Of a DNA stretch of 64,000 nucleotides, positions 16,032 through 24,758 are shown in pieces (positions within the stretch are counted from its first letter, which is position 1; the number at the start of each line of letters is the position of its first letter). The DNA comes from Lysinibacillus sp. FSL K6-0232 (GTDB lineage Bacteria; Bacillota; Bacilli; Bacillales_A; Planococcaceae), in NCBI RefSeq assembly GCF_038008325.1, contig NZ_JBBOYW010000001.1, forward strand, positions 1,788,001 to 1,852,000, given 5' to 3'. Both the position numbers and the translations under genes were made by a program. The notes beneath the pieces were generated by a model. The model worked only from the letters and a program-made list of their open reading frames with translations, ran no database searches and was not told the DNA's origin.

Positions 16032-17123
16032 TAATTGTAGCACCTTCAATCAGAAATGGTTGTCGAAAACTCCGTTAAACGGGGAAAGTCACTCAGTGAT
16101 AACCCACCGTGCTAAATCTTTTGATTAAATATTTGGAGTTTTATATAATAGAACAAATATTCTGTTTTAGGAGTGATTGATATTTCTAAAGAATATGGGT
16201 TCATATATGTAACAACAAATAAATTAAATGGTAAAAAATATATTGGGAAATGTATTTATGATCGAGTAAATAACTGGGAAAATTACTTAGGATCAGGAGT
16301 ATATTTGAAAAGAGCCATAAAAAAATACGGTAAAGAAAATTTTGAGAGAGAAATTATTTGTAATGCTTATTCTGAAGAAGAATTAAATCAATTAGAAGAG
16401 TTTTACTTGAATTACTTTGATGTTGTTAATTCTACTGAATATTATAATATTAAACTTACTTCAATTGGTGGAGATATCTTTACTTTTAACCCAAATAAGG
16501 AAGCTATAAGAAAGCAAAGAACTGAGCAAATGACTGGCAAAGGCAATCATCAATTTGGCAAGCCTAAAACAAAAAAAATGATTGAATCAGTGAAAAAGGC
16601 CAACTCAAAGTGTGTCATAATTGATAGTGTTGAATATGAATCAGTCACACTGGCTTCACACCAATTAGGAATAGGTATTAGTACAATTAATTACAGATTA
16701 AATTCGGATAATTTTCCATCATATACACGAGTAATGCCAAAAAGGGAAGTTAAAATTAATGGCTATCCGTGTAAAGTTGGTAATCAGGTATTTGATTCAA
16801 TAACAGAAGCAGCTAAGTTTTATGGTATTTCAACACATGCCATGAGATATAGAATGAATTCTCAAAATTTCCCTGACCATATTTTACTTAATCAAAAGTA
16901 AATGCCTAACGACTATCGAAAGTATAGCTCATTGAAAAACATGGGTGAAGAAGCGAGTAGAGTACCCCTCAAGCGAGGCCCTATTAAGGGATAATTCATA
17001 AAGGGAAAAGCGGAGCATCCTACAGGTAGAGCTGAGGATGATGATATAGTCTCCTCTGCATAGTGATATGCAGCAGTTCATAAAAGAACGGATTAGGCTT
17101 AGCGAACCTAATTGAAGAAAAGG
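16032..17123 (+). mobile_element. Group I intron in the reductase alpha gene, with GIY-YIG homing endonuclease
   Basis: Boundaries follow from protein continuity: exon 1 ends in TGT (Cys434), exon 2 resumes with ACT GAA ATT (Thr-Glu-Ile), restoring the family motif SNLCTEI. The intron is 1092 bp, follows a U (16031) and ends in G (17123), as group I introns do. Exon GTGT (16028-16031) pairs with GCAC (16040-16043) to make P1 with a U-G wobble at the splice site. The core strand AACGACTATCG (R, near 16909-16919) can pair through GACTAT (16911-16916) with ATAGTC (17046-17051, S) as P7. An endonuclease ORF occupies the middle. Confidence 0.92.
16173..16901 (+). CDS. GIY-YIG homing endonuclease of the intron
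   Basis: About 240 aa. YGFIYVTTNKLNGKKYIGK is the GIY-YIG core, followed by the conserved block around YLGSGVYLKRAIKKYGKENF. The central GKPKTKKMIESVKKAN looks like a NUMOD3-type DNA-binding motif, and two repeats (SVTLASHQLGIGIS and SITEAAKFYGISTHAM) resemble NUMOD1/helix-turn-helix modules. It would cut intronless reductase alleles and spread the intron. Start is unsure: GTG at 16173 overlaps the ribosome site AGGAG (16169-16173); an in-frame ATT at 16182 has ideal 8-nt spacing. Base composition is more AT-rich than the exons, fitting transfer. Confidence 0.88.
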   Translation: MIDISKEYGFIYVTTNKLNGKKYIGKCIYDRVNNWENYLGSGVYLKRAIKKYGKENFEREIICNAYSEEELNQLEEFYLNYFDVVNSTEYYNIKLTSIGGDIFTFNPNKEAIRKQRTEQMTGKGNHQFGKPKTKKMIESVKKANSKCVIIDSVEYESVTLASHQLGIGISTINYRLNSDNFPSYTRVMPKREVKINGYPCKVGNQVFDSITEAAKFYGISTHAMRYRMNSQNFPDHILLNQK

Positions 17124-18035
17124 ACTGAAATTTTTCAAAATATGTCACCAACTGAATTTGAATCGATTACACTTGAGGACGATGTGATTGTCACGCGTCG
17201 TAAGCCTGGCGATTTTGTTGTTTGTAACTTGTCTTCTATTAATCTAGGAAGAGCTGTACCTGCTAACGTCTTAGAGCGTTTAATTCCGATTCAGGTACGT
17301 ATGCTTGATAATGTTATTGCGTTAAATACGATTCCTGTAAAGCAGGCAGAGCGCACCAATTTACGCTACCGCGGCATTGGACTTGGCACATTTGGCTGGC
17401 ATCATTTATTAGCGCTGAAGGAAATTCAATGGGAGTCCGAGGAAGCAGTCGAATACGCGGATAAGCTGTATGAGGACATTGCCTATTTAACAATTCGTGC
17501 CTCCAATGCGTTAGCAAGTGAAAAAGGAGCGTATCCATTATTCGAGGGCTCTGATTGGCAAACAGGAGCCTACTTTGACAAGCGTGACTATAATAGCGAC
17601 AAATGGAATGCTTTACGCAAGGCAGTGGCGAAAGAAGGAATGCGCAATGGCTATGTGATGGCGATTGCTCCGAATTCCTCGACATCCATTTTAGCAGGCA
17701 GTACAGCAACAATTGACCCGATTTTCCAAAAGAGCTACTCAGAGGAGAAGAAGGACTATAAAATCCCTGTGACTGTGCCTGATTTATCGCCAGTAACAAC
17801 TTGGTACTATAAATCTGCTTATTTCATCGATCAAAATTGGACAATTAAGCAAAATGCAGCCCGTGCCCGCCATATCGACCAAGGCATTTCATTGAATTTA
17901 TATGTTCAAAATACTATTAAGGCGAAGGATTTACTGGCACTGCATATGAACGCTTGGGCAAGTGGTGTGAAAACAACCTATTATGTACGCTCCACATCTG
18001 TCGAATTATTAGAATGTGAGTCTTGTGCAAGCTAG
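17124..18035 (+). CDS. Ribonucleoside-diphosphate reductase alpha subunit, exon 2
   Basis: Encodes residues 435-737, beginning TEIFQNMSPTE. E436 corresponds to the catalytic glutamate. FVVCNLSSINLG carries the second active-site cysteine, IAPNSSTSILAGSTATIDP is the phosphate-binding loop, and the C-terminus ends CESCAS, the CxxC pair that shuttles electrons from thioredoxin or glutaredoxin. An in-frame TTG at 17112 inside the intron would allow a free-standing fragment but has no ribosome site; the piece is an exon. The stop codon is 13 nt before the beta-subunit ATG. Confidence 0.93.
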   Translation, partial: TEIFQNMSPTEFESITLEDDVIVTRRKPGDFVVCNLSSINLGRAVPANVLERLIPIQVRMLDNVIALNTIPVKQAERTNLRYRGIGLGTFGWHHLLALKEIQWESEEAVEYADKLYEDIAYLTIRASNALASEKGAYPLFEGSDWQTGAYFDKRDYNSDKWNALRKAVAKEGMRNGYVMAIAPNSSTSILAGSTATIDPIFQKSYSEEKKDYKIPVTVPDLSPVTTWYYKSAYFIDQNWTIKQNAARARHIDQGISLNLYVQNTIKAKDLLALHMNAWASGVKTTYYVRSTSVELLECESCAS

Positions 18036-18048
18036 GAGGAATAAAACG

Positions 18049-19089
18049 ATGACAACAATTACGAAACGACAAATTATGGATAAGGAAGCACCTAACCGCT
18101 CTACAGGTATTGTGAACGGGCGCTCCTCTAATATTTTAAATTGGGATGACGTGCGCTTTAGCTGGGCGTATCCTAAGTATAAAAAAATGCTTGGCAACTT
18201 CTGGACACCCTTTGAAATTAATATGAGCAATGATGTTAAGCAGTTTCCAGAGCTAACAAAGGATGAACAAGAATCATTTTTAAAAATTATTGGCTTATTG
18301 GCACTATTGGATAGTGTGCAAACGGATTTTGCTGGCAAGGTGGCAGACTATTTAACCGATTCGAGCTTAAATGCGTTAATGATTATTCTAGCACAGCAGG
18401 AGGTTATTCATAATCACTCCTATTCCTATGTGCTGTCAAGTATTGTTAATAAAGCTGAGCAGGATCGTACCTTTGATTTTTGGCGTACGGAGCCCGTGCT
18501 AGAGCGTCGCAATGATTTTGTCATTAAAGGCTACCATGCTTTTTCCGAGGAGCCAACGGTTGAAAATATGCTAGAAGCCATTATTTATGATGTCATTTTA
18601 GAGGGCTTATTTTTCTATTCGGGCTTTGCCTTCTTCTATCATTTAGCGCGCAATCAAAAAATGGTCGCTACGTCTACGATGATCAATTATATTAATCGCG
18701 ATGAGCAGCTCCATGTCGATTTATTTGTGAAAATTTATCAGGAGCTATTAGCGGAATATCCAGAGTACGATACACCTGAGCGTAAAGAGAAGGTGCAGGA
18801 TATCTTCCGCGAAGCCGTTCAACTGGAAATCGATTGGGCAAATGAAGTGATCGGCGATAAAATTGAAGGGCTTGATGTTGAGGATGTCCATGATTATGTC
18901 CACTTCTATGCCAATGTGCGCTGTAATCAGCTTGGCGTTGACCGCCCATTTGACGGCTATCGCAAAAATCCATTGAAATGGATTAAGGCATATGAGGATG
19001 TGGACCAAGGCAAAACAGACTTCTTTGAGCAGCGTTCCCGCCAATATGTCAAAGTGAATGTAGAAGATAATGGTTTTGATGATTTATAA
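18049..19089 (+). CDS. Ribonucleoside-diphosphate reductase beta subunit
   Basis: 346 aa from the ATG at 18049, 9 nt after GGAGG; an earlier in-frame start at 18016 overlaps the alpha gene and lacks a site. Di-iron/radical features are complete: Asp88 in LLALLDSVQ, Glu118 and His121 in QQEVIHNHSY with the radical Tyr125, and RDEQLHVDLF with the last Glu/His ligands. This pattern fits class Ia/Ib tyrosyl-radical subunits. It generates the radical passed to the alpha-subunit cysteine. Same transcript as alpha, hence also under the cobalamin riboswitch. No nrdI gene is adjacent. Confidence 0.93.
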   Translation: MTTITKRQIMDKEAPNRSTGIVNGRSSNILNWDDVRFSWAYPKYKKMLGNFWTPFEINMSNDVKQFPELTKDEQESFLKIIGLLALLDSVQTDFAGKVADYLTDSSLNALMIILAQQEVIHNHSYSYVLSSIVNKAEQDRTFDFWRTEPVLERRNDFVIKGYHAFSEEPTVENMLEAIIYDVILEGLFFYSGFAFFYHLARNQKMVATSTMINYINRDEQLHVDLFVKIYQELLAEYPEYDTPERKEKVQDIFREAVQLEIDWANEVIGDKIEGLDVEDVHDYVHFYANVRCNQLGVDRPFDGYRKNPLKWIKAYEDVDQGKTDFFEQRSRQYVKVNVEDNGFDDL

Positions 19090-19104
19090 TATTTGCTTGC
19101 TTTG

Positions 19105-19160
19105 TTCGCGGGTATTGCCTTTGCCTCCGCGGGTATTTACTCCAGCTTCGCGGATAGCCC
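19105..19160. repeat. Second copy of the 20-21 bp tandem repeat family, reversed
   Basis: CGCGGGTATT occurs at about 19107-19116 and 19128-19138, followed by TTCGCGGAT at 19147-19155. On the minus strand this is the same unit type (AATACCCGCG) seen at 5348-5417. Confidence 0.5.
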
Positions 19161-19180
19161 TGATAAAACACTCCACTATG

Positions 19181-19355
19181 TGAAGTGACCCTTAAAAGTT
19201 AGACATGGTTATTTCATTAGGCAGCGGTTTGGGCATGGGTTCGATACTGTATCGGACTCATGCCTTTTATTTTGCCTTAATTCATTTTGTATTGTAATAC
19301 GTAATGTAGGTTTCTAACTCGATTTTAAAATGCTCTATACTTTCAAACTCTTTAT
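19181..19355 (-). pseudogene. IS3-family (IS150-type) transposase C-terminal remnant with IS end
   Basis: On the minus strand the remnant reads FESIEHFKIELETYITYYN then, after a TGA and one missing base, KGMSPIQYRTHAQTAA and stop (19217-19219). This is the standard C-terminus of IS3-group OrfB. TGAAGTGACCCTTAAAAGTT at 19181-19200 looks like the outer IS end. The rest of the element is gone, so it is immobile. Confidence 0.85.
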
Positions 19356-19433
19356 GGTTAAATCAATATTTTTTAAGACCTGTGTTTTACCATAAGATTT
19401 TGATAGATTTTTTGTTTCAATAATAATTGTCAT
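19335..19433 (-). pseudogene. Truncated ABC transporter ATP-binding protein (BcrA-like N-terminus)
   Basis: A strong ribosome site (AAAGGAGG) and ATG at 19433 start a peptide IIIETKNLSKSYGKTQVLKN followed by IDLTIK, the first 28 residues of a bacitracin-type ABC ATPase, ending before the Walker A. The frame then runs into the IS3 remnant and stops at 19335-19337. The rest of the gene has been deleted along with most of the insertion sequence. Confidence 0.7.
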
Positions 19434-19625
19434 ATAGTTGACCTCCTTTACCACCATACTAGACAGGAACAGCCTCGCCAACCATAGATGTAACATGATT
19501 TAATGTGACATTTTTGTCATCCTTGTGCAACCAACTATTACGTGACTCGAAAAACATTGCCAATTGCGAATGATTTTCAGTTATAATGGAAAGCGAATGG
19601 GATTTGAACAGAACGGAGCGACAGT
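19434..19625 (+). promoter_or_regulatory. Intergenic region with candidate promoter for the ABC exporter
   Basis: TATAAT at 19582-19587 with TTGCCA at 19557-19562 (19-bp spacer, longer than ideal) precedes the exporter operon. A small GTGACA/TGTCAT inverted repeat lies near 19504-19519. No gene seen. Confidence 0.35.
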
Positions 19626-21359
19626 ATGCAAGCAATTAAACAATTAGGGCAGTATTTAGCGCCCTACAAATTTTTAACCATTATTGCACCACTGCTAATG
19701 GTGCTAGAGGTGACAATGGATTTGCTACAGCCAACCATTATGCAGCATATGATTGATACAGGCATTGCCAATGAAGATCATCCATATGTGCTGAAAATGT
19801 TTGGCTGGATGCTGATAAGCGCGGTGCTTGGGCTAGTAGGCGGTATCGGCTGCTCGTATTACAGCTCAAAGGCAGCGATTCATTTTGCCTCAGATATTCG
19901 GCAGGCACTTTATGAAAAAATGATGAGCTATTCAGCAAGAGAGCGTGATGCCTTGACAACAGGCAAGCTGATTACGATTTTAACAAGTGATGTAGAAAGC
20001 ATTCAGCGCGCATTTATGATGACATTACGTATTTTTGTGCGTGGGCCATTGCTATTTATTGGAGCAGTTATTATTGTTTTTATCACAGCGCGGGAGCTTT
20101 TTTCCATTCTGCTGATTATCGTACCCATTTTAATTATTGCCATGTACTTTTTTACAAAGTATTCAGGCATGCTTTATCGCCGTGTGCAGGAGGCAATTGA
20201 TGCGGTCAATACAAAGCTACAGGAAAATCTTGCTGGAATTCGCGTGGTGAAGGCCTTTCGACGTGAACAGCAGCAAATTTCGCAATTTAGTAGCTTGAAT
20301 CATGCGCTGACAAAGCGTTTTATGACCGCCGAGCAAATTGTTGGGGTGCTTGTGCCTTTTACCATGTTTGTGGTTAATCTTGGCATTGTGGCAGCGCTCT
20401 GGCTTGGCGCGATCAAGGTGGAGGCAGGCACTTTACAGGTTGGGGTTATTCTTGCCTTTATTAACTATTTAACAATGATTTTAAATGGCTTAATGTCCTC
20501 CAGCATGGTGCTGATGCAAATTGCGCGCGCACTGCCCTCAGGAGAACGTATTGTCGATGTATTACATAAGGATGTTGCGGTGAAGGAAGCCGCCAATGCG
20601 CTTGCTGAGCCGCTAGCAGGAGCAATTGATTTTGACCATGTAAGCTATCGCTACTACGATACCGCAGAGGATGTCTTGAAAAATATTTCATTTTCGGTGC
20701 AGCCTGGGCAAACGGTGGGCATTATTGGGAAAACAGGCAGCGGTAAATCGACGCTCGTCAAGCTATTGCCACGTCTATTTGACCCAACAGGCGGGGAAAT
20801 CCGTGTAGATGGCAAGCCACTTAAATCCTATGCATTGGCTACATTACGAGCATATATTGGCTTTACACCACAAAGAGCATTGCTATTTTCAGGGACAATT
20901 GACAGCAATGTTCGTCTTGGCAAGGACGAGGCAAGCGCAGAGGAGCTACAGCAGGCTTTAGATGCGGCTTGTGCCAGTGAATTTGTGGAGCGGCTTGAGC
21001 AGGGCTTGGCATATCCATTAGCACAGGGGGCTACCAATCTTTCCGGTGGGCAAAAGCAGCGGCTTGCGTTAAGTCGAGCGCTTATTCGCAAGCCTGCCAT
21101 TTTAGTGCTGGATGATACAACCTCGGCACTTGATAGTGGCTCTGAGAAGCATGTACAGCAGGCGATTGCTGCAAATTATGCGGATACAACAACATTTATC
21201 GTAGCATCGAAAATTACCTCGATTCAGCAGGCGGATATGATTCTTGTCTTAGCGGATGGTGAAATTGTTGGGCAGGGCACACATCAGGAGCTTCTACAAA
21301 CAAATCCGCACTATCAAGCAATTTATGCATCACAGCAAAAGGCTGGTGAACAAGCATGA
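19626..21359 (+). CDS. Heterodimeric ABC exporter subunit with degenerate catalytic site (YfiB-like)
   Basis: 577 aa half-transporter: six membrane helices (about residues 1-300) then an ATPase domain. Walker A is GIIGKTGSGKSTL, signature LSGGQKQR, Walker B LVLDDTTSALD. The catalytic glutamate is replaced by Asp, and the switch histidine by Ser (VASKITS). These are the marks of the degenerate half of a heterodimeric exporter such as BmrC or YfiB. It overlaps its partner by 4 nt (ATGA). The pair probably exports drugs or lipophilic compounds. Confidence 0.88.
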   Translation: MQAIKQLGQYLAPYKFLTIIAPLLMVLEVTMDLLQPTIMQHMIDTGIANEDHPYVLKMFGWMLISAVLGLVGGIGCSYYSSKAAIHFASDIRQALYEKMMSYSARERDALTTGKLITILTSDVESIQRAFMMTLRIFVRGPLLFIGAVIIVFITARELFSILLIIVPILIIAMYFFTKYSGMLYRRVQEAIDAVNTKLQENLAGIRVVKAFRREQQQISQFSSLNHALTKRFMTAEQIVGVLVPFTMFVVNLGIVAALWLGAIKVEAGTLQVGVILAFINYLTMILNGLMSSSMVLMQIARALPSGERIVDVLHKDVAVKEAANALAEPLAGAIDFDHVSYRYYDTAEDVLKNISFSVQPGQTVGIIGKTGSGKSTLVKLLPRLFDPTGGEIRVDGKPLKSYALATLRAYIGFTPQRALLFSGTIDSNVRLGKDEASAEELQQALDAACASEFVERLEQGLAYPLAQGATNLSGGQKQRLALSRALIRKPAILVLDDTTSALDSGSEKHVQQAIAANYADTTTFIVASKITSIQQADMILVLADGEIVGQGTHQELLQTNPHYQAIYASQQKAGEQA

Positions 21360-23170
21360 GTCAACAGCAGCAACCAAAGCAAATAAATTTTGGACGTGGG
21401 CCTCGTGTGGCAGGACCCGCTGAAAAAGCGAAAAATCAGCAAGCCACACTCATTAGAATAGGGCACTATGTGAAGCAGCAAAAAATCGGGCTGTTTTTTG
21501 CCATCTTTTTTGTGCTAGCATCGACCTTTTTAAGCTTGGCAGGCCCCTATATGATTGGGCATATCATTGATGAATATATTTTAACAAAGGATATTGCAGG
21601 AGCAATTCGCCAAAGCATTGTGCTCGCTATTATTTTTAGTGCGGCATCCATTTTTACATGGCTGCAAACCTATGTCATGATTCGTGTGGCCATGACAACG
21701 ATTCGCACATTGCGCTTAGCGCTCTTTCAAAAGCTGCAAGCATTAACATTACGCTTTTTTGACCAGCGTGCATTGGGCGATTTAATGAGTCGTGTAACGA
21801 ATGATATTGATAACCTCAATACAGCACTTGCCCAAAGCGTGACACAAATTGTATCGTCCATTTTAACGGTGATTGGTGTCAGCATTGCGATGTTTGCCTT
21901 AAGCTGGCAATTGGCGCTTGTGACACTCATTATTATTCCGCTTATTGTTTTCTCAACAAAGCAAATTGTCAAGCGCAGCAGTAAAAATTATGCGGCACGT
22001 CAGCGTGATCTTGGTAAGCTAAACGGCTATATTGAGGAGATGATTACAGGCGCGGAGGTAGTAACGCTTTTTGGTAAGGAGCAGCAAACAATTGCTATGT
22101 TCCGTCAGCAAAATGAAGCGTTGCGTCACTCTGCCCAGCGCGCAGAAATTACCTCTGGCTTATTAGGACCGATTAATAACTTTATGAATAACCTTGGCTT
22201 AGCCATTGTGATTGGCACAGGGGCATTGCTGGCGGTGAACGGCATTGTATCTGTCGGTATTATTGCAGCCTTTGTAACATACACACGCCAATTTTTCCGT
22301 CCGCTTAACCAGCTCTCGAATTTGCTGAATACATTTCAATCCGCTATTGCTGGTGCGGAGCGTGTGTTTGAAATACTTGATGAGCCATCAGAGGTAGCTG
22401 ACCGACCACATGCCATTGCTGTCCCCGCATTCCGAGGAGATGTGGCTTTTAACAATGTATCATTTAGCTATACACCCGATAAGCCTGTGCTTAAAAACAT
22501 TTGCTTCCATGCTAAGGCAGGGGAAACCATTGCCCTTGTTGGTCCAACAGGCTCAGGCAAAACAACGATTATTAATTTACTAACACGTTTTTATGATGTT
22601 GACCAAGGAACAATTCTAATTGATGGGCAGCCGATTGAGCATTATCAAATGGCAACCATTCGGCAAAAAGTTGGCGTTGTATTGCAGGATACGTATTTGT
22701 TCTCTGGCACAGTTCGAGAAAATATTCGCTTCGGTCGGCTCGATGCAACAGATGCAGAGGTCGAGGAGGCGGCAAAAATTGCTAATGCCCATCACTTTAT
22801 TAAATATTTGCCAGCCCAGTACGATACACATGTGCAGGCTGGTGGTGCTAACTTAAGTCAGGGACAACGCCAGCTAATTGCCATTGCTCGTGCCATTTTA
22901 GAAAATGCGGATATTTTAATTTTAGATGAAGCAACATCAAGCGTGGATACACAAACAGAGGTCGATATTCAAAAGGGCCTACAGCATTTAATGCAGGGGC
23001 GCACAAGCTTTGTGATTGCCCATCGCTTAAAAACGATTGAAAATGCCGATAAAATCCTTGTGATTCAGCAGGGGGAAATTGTGGAGCAAGGCAATCATCA
23101 AGCATTAATGCAGCAGCAGGGCATTTATTACGAACTGCAACAAAAGCTATTGTTAGAGCAGGTAGAATAG
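21356..23170 (+). CDS. Heterodimeric ABC exporter subunit, catalytic partner (YfiC-like)
   Basis: 604 aa. An N-terminal cytoplasmic extension of about 35 residues, then a six-helix membrane domain and an ATPase domain with Walker A GPTGSGKTTIINL, signature LSQGQRQL, and Walker B ILILDEATSSVD carrying the catalytic Glu. The switch histidine is present (FVIAHRLKT). So this subunit supplies the complete ATP hydrolysis machinery while its partner (19626) is degenerate. Both genes are co-translated. Confidence 0.9.
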   Translation: MSQQQQPKQINFGRGPRVAGPAEKAKNQQATLIRIGHYVKQQKIGLFFAIFFVLASTFLSLAGPYMIGHIIDEYILTKDIAGAIRQSIVLAIIFSAASIFTWLQTYVMIRVAMTTIRTLRLALFQKLQALTLRFFDQRALGDLMSRVTNDIDNLNTALAQSVTQIVSSILTVIGVSIAMFALSWQLALVTLIIIPLIVFSTKQIVKRSSKNYAARQRDLGKLNGYIEEMITGAEVVTLFGKEQQTIAMFRQQNEALRHSAQRAEITSGLLGPINNFMNNLGLAIVIGTGALLAVNGIVSVGIIAAFVTYTRQFFRPLNQLSNLLNTFQSAIAGAERVFEILDEPSEVADRPHAIAVPAFRGDVAFNNVSFSYTPDKPVLKNICFHAKAGETIALVGPTGSGKTTIINLLTRFYDVDQGTILIDGQPIEHYQMATIRQKVGVVLQDTYLFSGTVRENIRFGRLDATDAEVEEAAKIANAHHFIKYLPAQYDTHVQAGGANLSQGQRQLIAIARAILENADILILDEATSSVDTQTEVDIQKGLQHLMQGRTSFVIAHRLKTIENADKILVIQQGEIVEQGNHQALMQQQGIYYELQQKLLLEQVE

Positions 23171-23211
23171 GGAATAATAGATATACATCTTTCAGAAGGC
23201 GAGGGGTTTAT

Positions 23212-23640
23212 ATGTATGAATTAAAAACAACAGAAACGGATGCCAGTGTTATTGAATTTATTGAAAGCGTAGACCATCCAAAAAAGCGCGAGGATGCATA
23301 TCAGCTTGTTGATATTTTTACGGAAGTGTCAGGCTATGAGGCAAAAATGTGGGGTCCAAGCATTATTGGTTTTGGGAAATACCATTATAAATATCAAACA
23401 GGGCATGAAGGGGATGCACCGCTTGTAAGCTTTTCCCCTCGCAAAGCAAAAATTAGTCTATACTTTGCACCGGGCGATCCAGAGCGTGAGCAGCTACTCC
23501 AGCAATTTGGCAAGCATACAACTGGAAAAGCGTGTGTCTATATTAATAAGCTAGCGGATATTGATATTGACGTGTTAAAGGCTCTGATCCAGCAATCTAT
23601 AGCCTTTCTACAAAAAACCTATCCATCAGAAGAGGCATAA
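23212..23640 (+). CDS. DUF1801 domain protein (YdhG-like)
   Basis: 142 aa. A typical DUF1801 pattern: ESVDHPKKREDAYQLVDIF, then KMWGPSIIGFGKYHYKYQTG and GKACVYINKLADIDIDVL. The family is small and cytosolic, widely found, with no firmly assigned function. A GGCGAGGGG site precedes the ATG and a terminator follows. It lies 41 nt after the exporter operon and may be co-transcribed; no functional link is visible. Confidence 0.85.
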   Translation: MYELKTTETDASVIEFIESVDHPKKREDAYQLVDIFTEVSGYEAKMWGPSIIGFGKYHYKYQTGHEGDAPLVSFSPRKAKISLYFAPGDPEREQLLQQFGKHTTGKACVYINKLADIDIDVLKALIQQSIAFLQKTYPSEEA

Positions 23641-23647
23641 GACATTT

Positions 23648-23680
23648 GGCTGTTGAGAATATTGTTCTCGGCAGCCTTTT
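23648..23680 (+). terminator. Intrinsic terminator after the DUF1801 gene
   Basis: GGCTG with GAGAA pairs with TTCTC and CAGCC (23648-23676), followed by TTTT. Confidence 0.7.
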
Positions 23681-23735
23681 CTCTATGTAACACTTTCAGC
23701 TATCATACGTCTAAGCGGTTAGAAGGAGGATGACA

Positions 23736-24758
23736 ATGAGGCAAATACTTACGCTATGCATAGTTATACTAGCTACGCTATTGATTGGAAGCGAAGCACT
23801 AGCTATAGATGACCAAGCAAAAATTGAAGGACGCAAAGCATATGGCTTATCAACAGACCCTGAGCTTATCCAGTCATTGCCATACTCGGCAGTGTACAAT
23901 ATGTACTTATCACCAGAGGAGGAGGCTGTACTAGAGCAGCGGTTTCAAACACAAAGCAGCGTCATTCCTCAAATCCAGCAGACGCTAGCAATGATGCTAG
24001 ATGCTAAGGATTATCTAGGGATGTATATTGATCAGGCAAATGGTGGTGTGGTGAATATTGGCATACGACACGGGGCAGCGGTAACAGAGGTAGAGCAAGC
24101 TATTTTAGCAGCCTATGGTGAGGCATTGCCGATTCAATTTTATCAAGCCCATTATTCTGAGGCAGATTTGAATAAGGTTATGGCAACGATTCATGCCAAT
24201 CAGGCAGCACTCAATATCCAATATGCAAGCGTTGATTTTAGCCATCAAAAAATCATGGTAGGTATAACGAGAAAACACTCAATAGCGGAAGCATCGACCA
24301 ACCTACGTAATCTAACAAAGCAAGATGCAGCATTATTTCAAATCCATTATGTAGATAAAGCAGCAGAGGCTTTAGCCATAAAAGCGTCAGGCTGTGCCAC
24401 AGGGCTTTCTGCTATAACATTTTATACCATGCCGTATCCCATTGGCACTGCCCAGTGCTGGAGCGCTCTAACAATGGGGATGTTTTATGCAGATCACACG
24501 GCGGATGCAGAGGGAATTGTTATTGACAAAACAGTTAAAACGCTAACGATTATTTGGAATGTGTCAGCACAAGACATTGCGGCGAAAACAAAACAAGAAA
24601 TTTTAGCAATCGCCAAGCCAAATGCGTTAACAGTATCCTATCCAGATACAAGCCCCTTTGCGGTTGGTGATCGAGTGGCTATATGGACAACAGGCGCTTA
24701 CAATGAATCCTACCCCGCTCAGGGCGTTGCTACAAATATTAGGCATCGTGAAAAGTAG
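23736..24758 (+). CDS. Secreted protein of unknown function
   Basis: 340 aa from the second ATG (23736), 6 nt after AAGGAGG; the ATG at 23730 abuts the site. A clear signal peptide is present (MRQILTLCIVILATLLIGS, cleavage probably after SEALA). The middle region, DYLGMYIDQANGGVVNIGI, recalls the prodomain of alpha-lytic-type serine proteases, but no catalytic triad follows: the C-terminal half has SGCATGLSAITFYTM and no GDSGG. Two cysteines might form a disulphide. I cannot assign a function; it may be a decayed or repurposed protease-like protein. Monocistronic. Confidence 0.75.
   Translation: MRQILTLCIVILATLLIGSEALAIDDQAKIEGRKAYGLSTDPELIQSLPYSAVYNMYLSPEEEAVLEQRFQTQSSVIPQIQQTLAMMLDAKDYLGMYIDQANGGVVNIGIRHGAAVTEVEQAILAAYGEALPIQFYQAHYSEADLNKVMATIHANQAALNIQYASVDFSHQKIMVGITRKHSIAEASTNLRNLTKQDAALFQIHYVDKAAEALAIKASGCATGLSAITFYTMPYPIGTAQCWSALTMGMFYADHTADAEGIVIDKTVKTLTIIWNVSAQDIAAKTKQEILAIAKPNALTVSYPDTSPFAVGDRVAIWTTGAYNESYPAQGVATNIRHREK

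Noticed and set aside
17314-17799. Minus-strand ORF of 161 aa opposite reductase exon 2
   Set aside because: It lies wholly antisense to conserved coding sequence, has no ribosome site and no recognisable motif.
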